A stretch of 64,000 bases of DNA, from assembly GCA_965153455.1 (NCBI GenBank), contig OZ234500.1:372001-436000 (forward strand), written 5' to 3'. This stretch comes from Sphagnum compactum (taxonomy: Eukaryota; Bryophyta; Sphagnopsida; Sphagnales). The notes under the pieces are model-generated. The model was not told the origin of the DNA. It worked only from the letters and a program-made list of their open reading frames with translations, and did no database searches. This document shows, piece by piece, positions 60,748-64,000 of the stretch (the first letter of the stretch is position 1; every line of letters starts with the position of its first letter). The position numbers were made by a program, and so were the translations under genes.

Positions 60748-60812
60748 CAATAACTTGTGGGGGAGTTGAACCCGGGTTCTTTAAAGAACCCTACCCAATG
60801 CAACACAAGTTT
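60748..60812 (-). other. tRNA-like relic with box-B match
   Basis: On the minus strand GGTTCAACTCC fits the RNA polymerase III box-B consensus. Eight-base outer arms AACTTGTG and CACAAGTT can pair about 55 bp apart. The D-arm/box-A and anticodon arm are not convincing, so this may be a SINE or tRNA remnant, not a working tRNA. Confidence 0.25.
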
Positions 60813-61442
60813 CTTGCCCCAACCACACCCCACATACACCTTCACATACACCTCCATAGAACCTAAGAACTTCAACTTGGTAAGCATCCTTCAAGCCAAA
60901 GAAGAAGATTGAAGCTTGAGTGCACATTTATATGATTCCTCTTAGTAATAGAAGAAGATCACACAGAGAGAAGGAGAGAGGGAGGACGTGGGTCCTTTTT
61001 TTGGGGGATAGGAAATGGGATGGTGGATACTTACCTTGATCAGGTTGGGTGGCTTTAGTTAGCTGCACATGTGCGAGATATATATCTCTACAAAGAACTT
61101 GAACCCAATTTCAATCTCTGCATCAAGAAAAACTTCATCATCATCATGATGTTTACGCCACAAAATGCATGAACTTGGTACTAGGGCACGAATTCTCGTA
61201 CAAATCCACTGTTGCCACTATTGCATACATTTGCTTCGAAAAATAGTTGCAAACCAAACAAAACAACAAAGCCAAAAAAAAGAACGCTTTGACCTTAAAC
61301 TTCAAACCTCACAAAGATAGCACTTAGACGCTTAGAGTTCATACCTTCAACTTCGTTAGACCTCTAACATGACACAGTGACTTCAGGCTTTAGACCTTCG
61401 AACTTCAACCTCACACCTTTGACTTGAAACGTCTGACCTCAT

Positions 61443-62060
61443 AAAGAGCATAAAGGACAAGGCGAATGAAACAAAGGATATTTTTGTTCAAAAGGTGTCT
61501 GAAACAACTCAAGTTACTAAAGAAAAATATAATCAAGTCAAGGATTGTGTTGCCTCACCTTGGGAACATCAGATGAAAAGCCACACAAGAATGATGAAGT
61601 TGGAAAGATGAAGCTCAATATGATGTTGCTCAAGAAGAATATGACTCTTGTGTTGGCTCGCTTTTGGAACAATTCAAATAGAAGGTTGTTGAATTATTTG
61701 GAACTATGTAACAAAAGACTAGTGAGACTGTTGAAAATGTTCAAGAGAAAGTTGGAAAAACAAAAGAGAGTTTTGGTTCAATTGTAGATGAAATAAAACA
61801 AAAGGCTTCTGACACTGTAGGAGTTGCCAAGGAGAAGGTAGGATCTACTATCGAAATAGTGAAGGATAAAACATTGGAAACATAAGGATTTGTAAAGGAA
61901 AAGGCCTTTGAAACTGTAAGAGTTGCCAAGGAAAGGCTTGGGTCTACTTTGCAAACAACCAAGGATAAAACATATGAAACAACAAAATATGTGAAAGAGA
62001 AGGCCTCAGAGACTACAACAACTGTCAAAGAACCTCTAACCTCACATGCTCACATGTCAT
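61443..62060 (+). pseudogene. Broken group-3 LEA (LEA_4-type) gene
   Basis: The translated text is full of 11-mer-style amphipathic repeats: SIKDKANETKD and VTKEKYNQVKD, then after a frame change DEAQYDVAQEEYDS, VQEKVGKTKESFGS, KASDTVGVAKEKVGS, VKEKAFETVRVAKERLGS and TKYVKEKASETTTTVKE. This is typical of group-3 late-embryogenesis-abundant proteins, which become helical on drying and protect membranes and proteins. Three stops share one frame, TAG at 61679-61681, TAA at 61709-61711 and TAA at 61883-61885, and there is at least one frameshift before 61620. No intact start was found. Confidence 0.7.
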
Positions 62061-64000
62061 AGAAAGTGTCATAGTTCACACGTCAAACCATGTTCACACT
62101 CATCACAAAAAAATTACAAGCATGATGCATTACCGAAGAGCGCACTTGAAGCAAGGATGATAGAAGACAAGAAGACACTGTAAAGAAGACAAGAAGATAG
62201 AAGAAACTTCGCACTCAAATTTTGTTGCAAAAAATTAAAAATCACAAGTCCAGCCAAGGTCTACAAATGACATGCACTTTGCATGTTGCATTCAAAGTTA
62301 TGCCAAAAATACTTTTGCATTTTGCACTCAACAAAGTGTAAAACACTAAACCTTAATCATTGTGAGCTCCATCTTGGTCTAACCCTAATCCCTAATCCCT
62401 AATCCTTAACCAATCATATGCCAAAATGCACCGGCTATTCGTTGGTTATGCATATGCATATTCATATTATGCATATATGGGCATATCCATCCATGAATGC
62501 CCGGATGTGCATATTGGTACGAGCAATTCCTCCCTGGATATGGATGAACATTGGTTATTGAATGGGGATGTGTTTGGTGGTTCTTTGCACTTCTAGAAAA
62601 AACCATTGCCCAACCTGCATATGGAAGGCCCAACCTTTACATGGGAGGTGTTTGGTCATCGATGTAAAGAAGAACCATAAGGAAAACATTGTTTGATAGT
62701 GGGGAAAAAAAACACTTTTTACTAAAATTGTACCCATGGATATAAAACAAGCGTTTGAAAAGTTACATTCACTTGAGTCATCTTTCAAGCTTCTCAAGAT
62801 CCCTTACCATTATTCAAGAATGTCAAAACATTATAAAGTTGTGCTAGATAAGCTTCAATGTTTTCTAAAGCTTTTATGTCCTTAGGGTAAAATGTTGTAA
62901 AATATTGTAAATGAGAGAAAAATAAATCTCCAATCAAGAAAAGGGGAGGGACATGCCTATGTAGGAGCTAGCTTAGAAGATTGCAAAATACAAGATAATT
63001 TATTGGTTTAGTTTACATAAACATCAATTGCAAAAATAAAAATCGACTTTATTAAGAGAAATACAAGTGTCTACATTATCATTAAATCCAAAGGTCTACA
63101 ACCCCAATAGTAGCAAGGAGTTTAAAAAGTTTGAACTTCACAACTTCAATATGTTCATCAACTATAAATGTCAAATTTATTTATGATGCTTTTGCAAACT
63201 TTTATGTAGTAATTTTTTAAAGTGAAGGTTTGGAAAGTAATGCACTCTTCAATTATTCAAAACTAACATATTTTTTGAAGTCTTTTGACTCTTATAGAAG
63301 GCTAAATTTCATACCTTTTATAAGTCCTGATTAACCACTATTAAGTTGTTGGAGGTTAAGACCAAAAAGTAGGGGGCTACCATGATGCCTAATATACCTT
63401 GTAAGTGACAAAGTGGATTGCAATAATAAACAACAACAGATAAGCACAAGCACAAGTACAAAGTAGCAAAAACAGATAGGGTTCCTACTTTAACGTAACA
63501 AAGATGGACAAGTGAGGCCTTGGAAGAAACAATGGATGCAATGGAAAGAGGTTAAACTTTTTTGAGGAAAAAAAACAAGTTTTGGCACATACCATTTTTT
63601 TCGAATCACTTGAATGGCATGACAAGGTTGAGGAAGATAGACCCACAACATGTTTTAATGGATGAGGAGGATAAAGTGCACTCATGGCTCGCGTTTTGGG
63701 TATGTAGGATTTAGGACTTTTCATTATCTTGTAGAACAAAGGTGGTATAATTCATTCAAACCAAACCTACCCCCTTCAAAGATGGATGTCTTTGAAATAA
63801 TTAATGGTATTGATTTAAATCCTGACATTTAAAATTGAAAATTTGACTTGTGGAAGGATTTGAAATTTGTAAGGCACAAGGTTTGATAAGTTAATAATGT
63901 AGCAACTTTTATTAGAATCTTCAAACATTACACTGAACACAAGTATAATGTTGACCACGAATGGAACTAAAAAACGACAAGGATTCAAGCATTGTAGTAA
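62061..64000. other. Right-edge intergenic DNA
   Basis: No gene is recognised. Short CCCTAAT repeats lie near 62383-62402 and an alternating GCATAT-rich tract at about 62449-62480. The longer minus-strand frames (80-84 residues) show no domain. Confidence 0.5.

Overview
This is a nuclear land-plant DNA window. It contains spliced genes with GT-AG introns, an alpha-expansin, a plastid-type NAD kinase 2 with a long N-terminal extension, and relics of DYW-class PPR genes. Promoters carry plant telo-box motifs (AAACCCTAA) and the intergenic DNA is very AT-rich. The PPR wording (for example GSSFVDMYEKCGSMEDAC) resembles the PPR expansions of ferns and lycophytes more than those of flowering plants. 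A seed-free vascular plant is my best guess, but this is an inference from memory and not certain.

Layout. Positions 1-1828 (minus) hold the 5' part of a WDR53-like WD40 gene that runs off the left edge. A 0.5 kb divergent promoter separates it from a complete 14-exon DHX37/Dhr1-type DEAH helicase (2334-11553, plus). Positions 11.5-17.2 kb are gene-free: decayed copies of the helicase 3' end, AT-rich DNA, then three consecutive tandem-repeat arrays with units of 88 bp, 52 bp and about 60 bp. These abut an 11-exon Tat-SF1/Cus2-like splicing factor (17193-22303). A two-exon LYR-motif protein follows (23688-25131). After a gene-poor stretch comes an 8-exon NADK2 (29736-35057). Two divergent, broken PPR relics (36.0-37.8 kb) and a three-exon alpha-expansin on the minus strand (38931-40092) complete the gene-rich part.

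From 41 kb rightwards the DNA is mostly AT-rich and repeat-derived. It holds a miRNA-precursor-like foldback (42.48-42.59 kb), a decayed non-LTR retrotransposon 3' end (46.58-47.79 kb), a single-exon LTO1/ORAOV1 gene (52522-52959), a near-palindromic foldback (55.0-55.37 kb), a non-autonomous transposon with 28-bp terminal inverted repeats (58341-58826), a perfect 20-bp hairpin (60.1 kb) and a broken group-3 LEA gene (61.44-62.06 kb).

How the genes relate. There is no operon logic here, but a theme recurs. DHX37 (small-subunit rRNA processing) and LTO1 (supply of Fe-S cluster to the ribosome-recycling protein ABCE1) both serve ribosome production, and both have telo-boxes near their starts. 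Another lies upstream of the LYR-motif gene. For the gene models I checked each splice junction for GT/AG and each exon for reading phase. Spliced lengths are multiples of three for DHX37 (1471 aa), Tat-SF1 (477 aa), LYRM (87 aa), NADK2 (1205 aa) and expansin (258 aa). Family names come from recognised motifs, not from a database search.
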